From Desulfuromonadaceae bacterium (GTDB lineage: Bacteria; Desulfobacterota; Desulfuromonadia; Desulfuromonadales; SZUA-401): DNA of 29,939 nucleotides. The stretch covers positions 1 to 29,939 of the forward strand of contig QKBP01000030.1 in assembly GCA_003246035.1 (NCBI GenBank), given 5' to 3'. Positions 19,437-28,683 of the stretch are shown in pieces; positions within the stretch are counted from its first letter, which is position 1; each line of letters starts with the position of its first letter. Below the pieces are notes generated by a model. The model did no database searches. It saw only the letters and a program-made list of their open reading frames with translations, and was not told the origin of the DNA. The position numbers and the translations under genes were made by a program.

Positions 19437-20144
19437 TCAGACGTCGACCATCTGGTTAAGTATCGAGGTCTCGACCTGTCGGCCCTCGGCGGAAGCGAGG
19501 CTCTGGATCAGCACCTGGGCGCCGTAGGCGGCGGTCTTCTTGACCAGGTTGTCGGCTCTCTCGCTGTCGCGCGCCTTGAAGGCGTCGATGATCTTGCGGT
19601 GTTCGTTGACCGAGATCTCCATCCGCCCCGGAAGCGACAGCGAGGCCATGCGCGAGCGGTTGAACTTCATCACCAGCTGGTCGATCAGCTCGGCGAGCTT
19701 GTCGTTTCCGGCGGCGCGGATGAACAGTTCGTGAAACTCGCTGTGGACGCGGAAGAAGGTCTTGACGTCACCCTGGCGGGCGAGCTGCTCGAGCTTCTCG
19801 TTGATCGCCTCGAGCTTCTCGATCTCCTTCTCCGACATCTTGAGCGCCGCCATGCGCGCCGCGAACCCCTCGAGCACGCTCTTGATCGCGTAGAATTCCT
19901 CGATGTCGCGCTCCGAGAGCTGTGCCACCACCGCCCCCTTGCGCGGGATGACGGTCAGGTAGCCCTCCGACTCGAGCTGGCGGAAGGCCTCGCGGATCGG
20001 CGTACGGCTGATCCCGAAACGCTCGGCCAGTTCCGGCTCGGCGACCTTCTCGCCGGGCTTGAGCTGGCCCCTCAGAATCGCCTCGCGGATCGACTCCAGG
20101 ATTTTCTCGCGCAGCGTCTGGTGACGCTCCATGACTTTACGCAT
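19437..20144 (-). CDS. GntR-family transcriptional regulator, FadR subfamily with FCD domain
   Basis: A 235-residue DNA-binding regulator. Residues about 10-75 are the GntR winged helix (L-R-E-K-I-L-E-S-I-R-E-A-I, then E-L-A-E-R-F-G-I-S-R-T-P-I-R-E-A). Residues about 80-215 are an all-helical FCD ligand-binding domain. FCD domains usually bind a metal through one Asp and three His. Here H138 and H182 are present, the Asp position appears to be H134, and the last His position appears to be T204, so ligand or metal binding may differ from the standard. ATG 20144 has GAGGT 8 nt upstream. The promoter contains a twin GTATAC operator that recurs upstream of the ATP synthase operon, so autoregulation and control of atp genes are likely. 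The ligand is unknown; most relatives sense small carboxylates. Confidence 0.93.
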   Translation of the reverse strand: MRKVMERHQTLREKILESIREAILRGQLKPGEKVAEPELAERFGISRTPIREAFRQLESEGYLTVIPRKGAVVAQLSERDIEEFYAIKSVLEGFAARMAALKMSEKEIEKLEAINEKLEQLARQGDVKTFFRVHSEFHELFIRAAGNDKLAELIDQLVMKFNRSRMASLSLPGRMEISVNEHRKIIDAFKARDSERADNLVKKTAAYGAQVLIQSLASAEGRQVETSILNQMVDV

Positions 20145-20174
20145 CTTTGCGCACCTCGACTTTTAATACGCACG

Positions 20175-20202
20175 ATTGTATACAGTATACAGTATTTGTC
20201 AA
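20175..20202 (-). promoter_or_regulatory. Sigma-70 promoter of the gntR gene
   Basis: The minus strand has TTGACA (20197-20202), a 16-nt spacer and TACAAT (20175-20180). The predicted start is near 20168, giving a 24-nt leader. The spacer and the -10 box are occupied by the operator described separately. Confidence 0.75.
20177..20191. promoter_or_regulatory. Twin GTATAC operator in the gntR promoter
   Basis: TGTATACAGTATACA is a perfect palindrome around its central base. It contains two GTATAC palindromes 7 bp apart. Each unit fits the t-GTA-TAC-a pattern known for FadR-branch GntR operators. It lies between -35 and -10 of the gntR promoter, a position typical of autorepression. The same element occurs at 28102-28116. 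Confidence 0.75.
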
Positions 20203-20244
20203 GGCGTTTTTAAGTTCACTGTAGAGCTATCTAGCTTAACTCCC

Positions 20245-20274
20245 TTGTTTTTATCGCCTCGCCTCGGGTAGACT
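20245..20274 (+). promoter_or_regulatory. Sigma-70 promoter for the channel-isomerase pair
   Basis: TTGTTT (20245-20250), an 18-nt spacer and TAGACT (20269-20274). The predicted start near 20281 leaves a 20-nt leader with GGAG 5 nt before ATG 20301. It is about 50 bp from the operator at 20177-20191, so co-regulation is possible but not shown. Confidence 0.5.
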
Positions 20275-20300
20275 GTCGGCATCCCTTTTTCGGAGTCGTC

Positions 20301-21308
20301 ATGGACCCGGTCCGCCATTTCCGCTTCTCGCTGCTCAGCCTGCTGGTGGTGTTCGCCGCCGGGACCTTCGGCTATACGCTGATCGAGGGCTGGCCGCTGT
20401 TCGACTCCCTCTACATGACGGTCATCACCCTCGCCACCGTCGGTTTCCGCGAAGTCGCCCCCCTGTCCGACGCCGGACGCGCATTCACCATCCTGCTGAT
20501 CGTGTTCGGCGCCGGTATCATCGCCTACGCCATCGGCAGCATGATCCAGATCCTCGTCGAAGGACAGGTCCTCAAGGTACTCGGGAGGAAGAAATTGGAA
20601 AAGCAGATCGCCAAGCTCTCAGGTCATTACATCATCTGCGGCTACGGGCGCATCGGCGCCATGATCGCCCGCGAGTTCGCCGCCCGCCCCAAGAAGTTCG
20701 TGGTGGTGGAGAACGACTCCGAGGTCTGCGAGCGCCTCGCCGCCGAGGGACACCTGTTCGTGCGCGGCAACGCCACCGACGACGAGACCCTGCTCGCCGC
20801 CGGGATCGAGCGGGCCCAGGGGCTGATCACCGCGGTCACCTCCGACACCGAGAACGTCTACATCACCCTCACCGCCCGGGGTCTCAAGCCCGACCTCTTC
20901 ATCCTCGCCCGCGCCGGCGAGGAGAGCAGCGAGGTCAAGCTGCTGCGCGCCGGGGCGAGCAAGGTGGTCTCTCCCTACACCATCGGCGCGACCCGCATGG
21001 CCCAGGCGATTCTGCGCCCCTCGGTGGTCGACTTTATCGAGATCGCCACCGGCGCCCAGAACGTGGAACTGCAGCTCGAGGAGATCCGCCTTTCCCCCAG
21101 TTCACGGCTGATCGGCAAGACCCTGCTCACCTCCGGGATCCGCAAGGAGATCGGGGTGATCATCGTCGGCATCAAGCGGAGCGGGCGGATGCTCTTCAAC
21201 CCGTCACCCGATTCCGCGATGCAGGACGGCGACATCCTCATCACTCTCGGCGAGCCCGCCGCGGTGCGCCAGCTCGAGGTCCTCGCCGGGGTCGTCGATG
21301 CCCCCTGA
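20301..21308 (+). CDS. Two-TM ion channel with RCK (TrkA-N/TrkA-C) domain
   Basis: A 335-residue inner-membrane protein of the MthK/Kch-like group. TM1 is about 8-28, a pore helix and filter are at 38-50, and TM2 is about 60-84. A linker then leads to a TrkA-N/RCK nucleotide-binding domain starting near 108 (H-Y-I-I-C-G-Y-G-R-I-G, glycine motif at 114-119) and a TrkA-C domain near 245-330. The RCK ring should gate the pore in response to a nucleotide or ion. The filter reads T46-V-G-F-R50 rather than TVGYG or TVGFG; an arginine replaces the second glycine. Selectivity may therefore differ from that of classical potassium channels. The stop codon lies 11 nt inside the next gene, which is therefore coupled. 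Confidence 0.9.
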   Translation: MDPVRHFRFSLLSLLVVFAAGTFGYTLIEGWPLFDSLYMTVITLATVGFREVAPLSDAGRAFTILLIVFGAGIIAYAIGSMIQILVEGQVLKVLGRKKLEKQIAKLSGHYIICGYGRIGAMIAREFAARPKKFVVVENDSEVCERLAAEGHLFVRGNATDDETLLAAGIERAQGLITAVTSDTENVYITLTARGLKPDLFILARAGEESSEVKLLRAGASKVVSPYTIGATRMAQAILRPSVVDFIEIATGAQNVELQLEEIRLSPSSRLIGKTLLTSGIRKEIGVIIVGIKRSGRMLFNPSPDSAMQDGDILITLGEPAAVRQLEVLAGVVDAP

Positions 21309-22071
21309 AATCCTCCACGCCCATCTCCCCTGGGGACGGGCCAGCGAATTCCTGCCGCTGTTCGACCGCCTCGGCCTCGGCGTCGAGCTGGGCCTGACCG
21401 GCCCCGACCTCGACCTGCTGTCGTCGCACCCCCGCGAACTTCCGGCCCGCCTGCAGCCCCCCCACCCGGTCACCATCCACGCGCCGTTCAACGACCTCAA
21501 CCCCGGAGCGGGCGATCCGCGCATCCTCGAGGTCACCCGCCTGCGCCTGCTGCAGACCCTCGAGGTCGCCGCACGGACCGGGGCGAAGCTGGTGGTCTGC
21601 CACCCCGGCTACGAGCACTGGCGCTACGCCGGCAACATCGCGCTGTGGCTCGAGGCGAGCCTGGCCTTCTGGCCCGCGATCCTCGCACGCGCCGAACAGC
21701 TCGGCTGCCGCATCGCCCTCGAGAACGTCTTCGACACCCACTACGAGGCGCTCCGGCACCTCCTGACCGCCCTCGACCATCCGCTGCTCGGCCACTGCTT
21801 CGACATCGGCCACTGGAACCTCTTCTGCGATGCGCCGATCTCCGAGTGGCTCGACGCCCTCGGTCCGTTCCTCGTCCACCTGCACCTGCACGACAACACC
21901 GGCAAGAGCGACGCCCACCTCCCCGTCGGCGCGGGTCACATCGACTTCGAGCTGTTCTTCTCGGAACTCAGGGCGCGCGACCTCCACCCCTCCATGACCC
22001 TCGAAGCCCATACCCCGCAGAACCTGGAGCGTTCCGTCGCCGCGTTGCGTTCCACGTGGATCTCTTTCTGA
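21298..22071 (+). CDS. Sugar phosphate isomerase/epimerase-like TIM-barrel protein
   Basis: A 257-residue protein of the xylose-isomerase-like TIM-barrel superfamily (AP endonuclease 2 fold). Candidate metal ligands typical of the fold are E142 (A-L-E-N-V), D169 and H172 (F-D-I-G-H), H198 (H-L-H-L-H-D-N) and E236 (T-L-E-A-H). The early T-I-H-A-P-F and V-V-C-H-P-G segments also fit. The substrate is unknown; the family includes sugar epimerases, isomerases and endonuclease IV. It starts 11 nt inside the channel gene and has no separate promoter. A candidate parS site overlaps its last codons. Confidence 0.85.
   Translation: MPPEILHAHLPWGRASEFLPLFDRLGLGVELGLTGPDLDLLSSHPRELPARLQPPHPVTIHAPFNDLNPGAGDPRILEVTRLRLLQTLEVAARTGAKLVVCHPGYEHWRYAGNIALWLEASLAFWPAILARAEQLGCRIALENVFDTHYEALRHLLTALDHPLLGHCFDIGHWNLFCDAPISEWLDALGPFLVHLHLHDNTGKSDAHLPVGAGHIDFELFFSELRARDLHPSMTLEAHTPQNLERSVAALRSTWISF
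22048..22063. other. Candidate parS (ParB binding) site
   Basis: The core GTTCCACGTGGATC (22049-22062) differs by one base from the palindrome GTTCCACGTGGAAC. That palindrome fits the broad parS consensus TGTTnCACGTGnAACA, in which T or C is tolerated at the variable position. The outermost bases do not match. parAB lie about 6.6 kb away. The site lies within codons for R-S-T-W-I near the end of the isomerase-like gene. Confidence 0.35.
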
Positions 22072-22101
22072 CCTTCAGGAAGCCCGGGATGTATCCACAA
22101 C

Positions 22102-22132
22102 AAAAAAGGCGCCCTCGTTGAGGACGCCTTTT
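22102..22132. terminator. Bidirectional terminator between the isomerase gene and the atp operon
   Basis: AAAAGGCG (22104-22111) pairs with CGCCTTTT (22125-22132), with an inner CCTC/GAGG stem. On the plus strand it ends in TTTTCGTTTC. On the minus strand it ends in a T-run of six followed by G. It ends both the plus-strand isomerase unit and the minus-strand atp operon. Confidence 0.85.
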
Positions 22133-22159
22133 CGTTTCTGTGCTGCAGCAGCGCTCGGC

Positions 22160-22579
22160 TTACTTCTTGGCGGCCACCTGGATACGGATCATCGCCCGCT
22201 CGAGGGCCGCTTCCATCACCTTGAACTGCTTGTCTTCGGGGCTAAGGGCCTTGAGGGCAGCTTCGGCGCGGCCGAGGGCGGCCTTGGCGCGCTCGAGGTC
22301 GATCTGGTCGGCCGGCTCGGCGGTTTCCACCAGCACCGTCACCGTGTCGTCCTCGACTTCGACGTACCCCCAGTTGACCGCCACGTGGAACGCCTCGTTC
22401 CCCTGGCGGTAGACCAGTTCACCCACCTTGAGGGTGGTCAGCAGCGGGGTGTGCCCGGGGAGGATCCCCAGTTCGCCCACCGTACCCGGCAGGGTCACGT
22501 CCTCGACATCCTCGGAGAGGACGCGCTTGTAAGGCGTCACCAGCTGCAGTTGAAGTTTTCCTTCAAGCTTCTCTGCCAT
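22160..22579 (-). CDS. atpC: ATP synthase F1 epsilon subunit
   Basis: A 139-residue subunit of the central stalk, with an N-terminal beta-sandwich (L-V-T-P-Y-K-R-V-L, E-L-G-I-L-P-G-H-T-P-L-L-T) and a C-terminal helical hairpin (R-A-K-A-A-L-G-R-A-E-A-A-L). The hairpin in other bacteria can inhibit ATP hydrolysis. The length is standard. AAGG lies 9 nt before ATG 22579. It is the last gene of the operon and is separated from atpD by 59 nt that contain a GC-rich hairpin. Confidence 0.97.
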   Translation of the reverse strand: MAEKLEGKLQLQLVTPYKRVLSEDVEDVTLPGTVGELGILPGHTPLLTTLKVGELVYRQGNEAFHVAVNWGYVEVEDDTVTVLVETAEPADQIDLERAKAALGRAEAALKALSPEDKQFKVMEAALERAMIRIQVAAKK

Positions 22580-22603
22580 TAACCGAACCTTTTAGGGAAA
22601 AGC

Positions 22604-22625
22604 CGCCCGGCGCATCGGCCGGGCG
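22604..22625 (-). other. Intercistronic hairpin between atpD and atpC
   Basis: An 8-bp GC-rich stem CGCCCGGC/GCCGGGCG with a 6-nt loop. On the minus strand it is followed by GCTTTTCCC. It could act as an attenuator or an mRNA processing or stability element that sets epsilon levels below those of beta. Confidence 0.5.
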
Positions 22626-22638
22626 ACGTCGCGTCACA

Positions 22639-24063
<1,425 letters not shown>

Positions 24064-24104
24064 CTAGCCGCCCTCTCGGCGCGACTAAAAATCTATTTCG
24101 TTAG

Positions 24105-24974
24105 TTAGCCTTTAATCGATTCGGCACCGGAGATGATTTCCATCAGCTCCTTGGTGATCGCAGCCTGACGTGCACGGTTGTACTGCAGGGTCAGCTTGCC
24201 GATCATTTCCTTGGCGTTCTTGCTGGCGCTGTCCATGGCGCTCATGCGGGCGCCGTGCTCCGAGGCGACCGATTCGAGCAGACCGCGGAAGATGCGGGTC
24301 TCGACGTATTTCGGGAGCAATTGGTCGAGGACCTCGCTGCGGCTCGGTTCGTAGATGTAATCGGCCACGTGCGCCTGCTCGTCGACCTCCTTGGGGACGA
24401 CCGGGAGGAGCTGGTCGACGGTGATCACCTGGGAGATGGCGCTCTGGAAGGCGTTATACATCAGGAAGATCGCGTCGTACTTCTCGTCGATGAAGTGGCC
24501 GACGACCTCTTCGCCGATCAGCTGCGCGGTGGCGTAGTTGATGCTGCCGGTGATGTTCTCGTAGACCTTGACGATCGCATCGCCGTGGCGGCGCTTGAGC
24601 AGCTCGTTCCCCTTGCGGCCGATGATCAGCAGGTCGTACCCTTCGTAGCCCCGGGCGTTCTCCTTGACCAGGCGCTCGGCGGCTTTGCTGATGTTGCCGT
24701 TGAAACCGCCGCACAGGCCGCGGTCGGCGGTCATCAGCACCACCAGCGCGCGCCCTTTGCCGCGGTTCTGCAGCAACGGATGGGCCTCGGAATCCTCGCG
24801 CAGCGCCAGGCTCGAGATCACGTCGTGGATCTTGTCGGCGTAGGGGCGGGAAGCGACGACCGCTTCCTGCGCCCGGCGCAGCTTGGCAGCGGAGACCATT
24901 TTCATGGCCTTGGTAATCTGGCTGGTGTTCTTGACCGAGCCGATCCGCTTCTTTATGTCCTTAAGACTTGGCAT
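24105..24974 (-). CDS. atpG: ATP synthase F1 gamma subunit
   Basis: The 289-residue rotor shaft. The N-terminal coiled-coil begins [20 protein letters not shown]. The central domain has [10 protein letters not shown] and the C-terminal helix [10 protein letters not shown]. Length is normal. It stands between atpA and atpD as in most bacteria, 24 nt behind atpA. Confidence 0.98.
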   Translation of the reverse strand: MPSLKDIKKRIGSVKNTSQITKAMKMVSAAKLRRAQEAVVASRPYADKIHDVISSLALREDSEAHPLLQNRGKGRALVVLMTADRGLCGGFNGNISKAAERLVKENARGYEGYDLLIIGRKGNELLKRRHGDAIVKVYENITGSINYATAQLIGEEVVGHFIDEKYDAIFLMYNAFQSAISQVITVDQLLPVVPKEVDEQAHVADYIYEPSRSEVLDQLLPKYVETRIFRGLLESVASEHGARMSAMDSASKNAKEMIGKLTLQYNRARQAAITKELMEIISGAESIKG

Positions 24975-24998
24975 CTGTCATACCCTTCGCGGTGCGGT

Positions 24999-26513
<1,515 letters not shown>

Positions 26514-26516
26514 TTA

Positions 26517-27059
26517 TCACCCCTTCGTTAAGGTATCTTCGATTCGTTTCAACTGGGAACGCAGGCTGCCGTCGAACAGGCGGCCCGCAATTTCGGCCTG
26601 CAAACCGCCGATCAGCGCCGGGTCAACCGCGATCTTGAGTTCCACGCGCTTGCCGGTCTGCTTCTCGAGGGCACTGCTGATCGCCTTCTCCTGCTTGGCC
26701 GGGAGCTCCTGGGCGGTGGCGATCTTGGCGCGCACCACTCCGGTGCGCTCGTCCGCCAGCAGGCGGTAGTCCTCGGCGATCACGCCGAGCTGGTCGATGC
26801 GCCCCTTCTCGAGCAGCAGACCGAGAAACTTGTTCATTCCGTCGGAGAGTTTGAGCGCCTTGCCGAGGTCGGTCAGGATCGCCTGCTTCTTCTCCAGCGG
26901 ATAGGTGGGGCTCTCAAGGATCAGGCGCAGCATCGCCTCCTGGGCAAACGCGCCGGCCACCCCTTCGAGCTCCTTGCTGTAGGTATCGACCGCCTTCTGC
27001 TCGACGGCCAGGTCGACCAGGGCGCGAGCGTATCTGCGGGAAATCGCACTCGTTCTCAC
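26517..27059 (-). CDS. atpH: ATP synthase F1 delta subunit
   Basis: A 180-residue subunit that ties the top of F1 to the peripheral stalk. The N-terminal helical bundle begins I-S-R-R-Y-A-R-A-L, and the C-terminal part has V-R-A-K-I-A-T-A and D-P-A-L-I-G-G-L-Q-A-E-I-A. The start codon is GTG 27059, overlapping the atpF stop (GTGA), with GGGGAG 5 nt upstream, so it is translationally coupled to atpF. Confidence 0.95.
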   Translation of the reverse strand: MRTSAISRRYARALVDLAVEQKAVDTYSKELEGVAGAFAQEAMLRLILESPTYPLEKKQAILTDLGKALKLSDGMNKFLGLLLEKGRIDQLGVIAEDYRLLADERTGVVRAKIATAQELPAKQEKAISSALEKQTGKRVELKIAVDPALIGGLQAEIAGRLFDGSLRSQLKRIEDTLTKG

Positions 27060-27640
27060 TGTAGCTCCCCTACCTTCTCGATATATTCGTCAACCAGTCG
27101 CTTCTGGTCATCGGCGGTGAATTTCTTCTCGACCATCTCCTTGGCGAGCGAGACGGCGAGACGGGCGGCCTCCTGGCGCAGCTCGGCGCGGGCCTTCTCG
27201 ACCGCGAGGCTGGCATTCTTGTCGGCGTCCTGCTCGATCTTGACGGCCATCTCCTTGGCGCTGGCGATGATCTGATCGCGCTCGAGCTCGCCCTCGCGGC
27301 GGATCGCGGCGTAGATCTCTTCGATCTCCTCGTTGGCCTTGGCGAGCTTGGTCTCGTACTCGGCGAACTTGGCCTCGGCCTCGGCCTGGGCCTTGCGGGC
27401 CTCCTCGAGCGACTTCTCGATCGCCGCGCGGCGTCCGGCCATGCCGTTCTTGAGCGGCTTGGTCACGAAGTAGGCGAGCAGCCCGAACATGATGGCGAAG
27501 TTGAAGATGCGGTAGAGGAAGTCCTTGAGCAGCCCACCACCGTGACCGTCACCCCCTCCGGAGGCAAGGGCCAGCGAGGCGCAGGCCAGGACAGCGGCTA
27601 CCAGAACCGAACAGACAAGCGTACGCTGCACGCGGGTCAT
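27056..27640 (-). CDS. atpF: ATP synthase Fo b subunit with an N-terminal signal-like extension
   Basis: A 194-residue peripheral stalk subunit. The usual b topology, one membrane helix (about 43-60, I-F-N-F-A-I-M-F-G-L-L-A-Y-F) followed by a long charged coiled-coil, is preceded here by an extra hydrophobic segment. That segment (about 7-27, ending A-L-A-S) and a Gly/His-rich linker look like a cleavable signal peptide. ATG 27640 overlaps the atpF' stop by one base (TGATG), with GGGGAG 9 nt upstream; GTG 27643 is less likely. The C-terminal half should dimerise with the shorter b' subunit encoded just before it. Confidence 0.93.
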   Translation of the reverse strand: MTRVQRTLVCSVLVAAVLACASLALASGGGDGHGGGLLKDFLYRIFNFAIMFGLLAYFVTKPLKNGMAGRRAAIEKSLEEARKAQAEAEAKFAEYETKLAKANEEIEEIYAAIRREGELERDQIIASAKEMAVKIEQDADKNASLAVEKARAELRQEAARLAVSLAKEMVEKKFTADDQKRLVDEYIEKVGELQ

Positions 27641-28065
27641 CACAGATTTCTCCCCAGAACTTTCGCGGCAACCTGGGCCGCCATGACTTCGGTTTCCTGC
27701 TTGAGGGCGTCGCGGGCCGATGTGGCCTCGCCGGCGATCTGGGCGTTGATCCCCTGGATCCGCTCCAGCGCCTTCTCGCGCGCCGCTCCGAGCAGCTTGG
27801 CCTCCTCGGCCTGGGCTTCGCCACGCAGCGTCGCACGCTCCTGGGCCCCTTTGCTGCGGGCCTCCAGGAGGCGCTCCTGGTAGCGCGCCATCTTCTCCTC
27901 GATCTGCCCTTCGAGCTCACGGGCACGACCGTGTCCCCCCTCGATCGTCGCGCGGCGCTCGTTAAGGAGCTTGCGCAGCGGCCGGTAGAGGATCAGGTTG
28001 AGCAGGAAGATCAACAGAAAGAAGTTGATAAACTGGATGATAATGGTGAAATCAATACTGATCAC
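27640..28065 (-). CDS. atpF': ATP synthase Fo b' subunit
   Basis: A 141-residue second b-type stalk subunit without the signal-like extension. It has one membrane helix (about 5-25, I-I-I-Q-F-I-N-F-F-L-L-I-F-L-L-N) directly followed by R-P-L-R-K-L-L-N-E-R-R and a long Ala/Glu/Arg coiled-coil. GTG 28065 is preferred as start because GAGGT lies 6 nt upstream; GTG 28071 would touch the same site directly. It is the first gene of the operon; a and c subunit genes are absent from this window and must lie elsewhere, as in related bacteria. The twin GTATAC operator lies about 37 bp upstream. Confidence 0.92.
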   Translation of the reverse strand: MISIDFTIIIQFINFFLLIFLLNLILYRPLRKLLNERRATIEGGHGRARELEGQIEEKMARYQERLLEARSKGAQERATLRGEAQAEEAKLLGAAREKALERIQGINAQIAGEATSARDALKQETEVMAAQVAAKVLGRNL

Positions 28066-28101
28066 GGGCACACCTCACGAGACCGGAACGCGCCGGCCAT
28101 C

Positions 28102-28116
28102 GGTATACTGTATACA
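28102..28116. promoter_or_regulatory. Twin GTATAC operator upstream of the ATP synthase operon
   Basis: The minus strand reads TGTATACAGTATACC, 14 of 15 bases identical to the operator in the gntR promoter at 20177-20191, with the same two GTATAC units 7 bp apart. It ends about 37 bp before the first atp start codon. A TTGAGA three bases upstream on the minus strand parallels the TTGACA of the gntR promoter, but no good -10 follows it. Confidence 0.7.
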
Positions 28117-28161
28117 TTTTCTCAAGGCCAAAAAAAAAGCTTCAGGGAGCAAAGCAGGGCA

Positions 28162-28190
28162 TTGCTACCACAGGCCCGGAGCCTTGTCAA
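28162..28190 (-). promoter_or_regulatory. Possible promoter of the atp operon
   Basis: The minus strand has TTGACA (28185-28190), a 17-nt spacer and TAGCAA (28162-28167). The -35 is perfect, the -10 is weak. The start near 28155 would give a leader of about 90 nt holding a run of nine T (28138-28130) and the GTATAC operator at about +40 to +54. The spacer 28066-28242 holds no gene. Confidence 0.4.
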
Positions 28191-28242
28191 GCCTGAACCG
28201 CCTGCGTGTGGCGGGGAGCTCGATGGAATAGAATTTTTTAAT

Positions 28243-28623
28243 TTATTTTTCGACCGTGACGGCCGGCTTGCTGCCACCCGGCATGACCAGCTGGCCGTTG
28301 AAGATGACCCCCTCCTCGATCACCAGCTTGGGGGTCTCGATGTTCCCCTCGACCTGGGCCGGAGAACGGAGCTCGACGCGCCCGGCTGCCTTGACATTCC
28401 CCTTGAAACGCCCGCTGAGGATAAAGGTACCGACGTTGATCTCCCCCTCGATGTTGGCCGTGTCGCCCACGATCAGCACATCCTTGGAGGTGACCTCGCC
28501 GCGGAACGTGCCGTCCATGCGTACGACCTCGTCGAAGATCAGCTTCCCCTCGAACTGGCTCCCCGGGCCGAGGAAGGCCTTGATGTCGGTTTTTTCGATC
28601 GGCTTGTCTTTTTTCATGGTCAT
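28243..28623 (-). CDS. Bactofilin
   Basis: A 126-residue bactofilin-family cytoskeletal protein expected to polymerise without nucleotide and to position cell-wall or chromosome-segregation machinery. The body is a right-handed beta-helix of repeats such as F-x-G-x-L-x-F-D-x-x-V-R-x-D-G, V-x-G-D-T-A-N-I-E-G-E-I-N-V-G and G-R-V-E-L-x-S-P-A-Q-V-E-G-N-I. It is flanked by a short basic N-terminus (M-K-K-D-K-P-I-E-K) and a short tail. ATG 28623 is preferred, with GGAG 9 nt upstream; ATG 28638 directly abuts AAGG and is less likely. It follows parB by 60 nt, and bactofilins next to parAB are known to interact with ParA/ParB in myxobacteria. Confidence 0.92.
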   Translation of the reverse strand: MTMKKDKPIEKTDIKAFLGPGSQFEGKLIFDEVVRMDGTFRGEVTSKDVLIVGDTANIEGEINVGTFILSGRFKGNVKAAGRVELRSPAQVEGNIETPKLVIEEGVIFNGQLVMPGGSKPAVTVEK

Positions 28624-28683
28624 AGTGGTGTTCTCCATCCTTGTCGCGCGGGGATCCCCGCCGTATCCATTGAATAGTCGTCG

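Noticed and set aside
22381..22390. CCACGTGGAAC in atpC as a parS-like site, also at 22806-22815 in atpD
   Set aside because: Both encode the conserved peptide F-H-V in frame and have three mismatches in the other half; codon coincidence is the simpler explanation.
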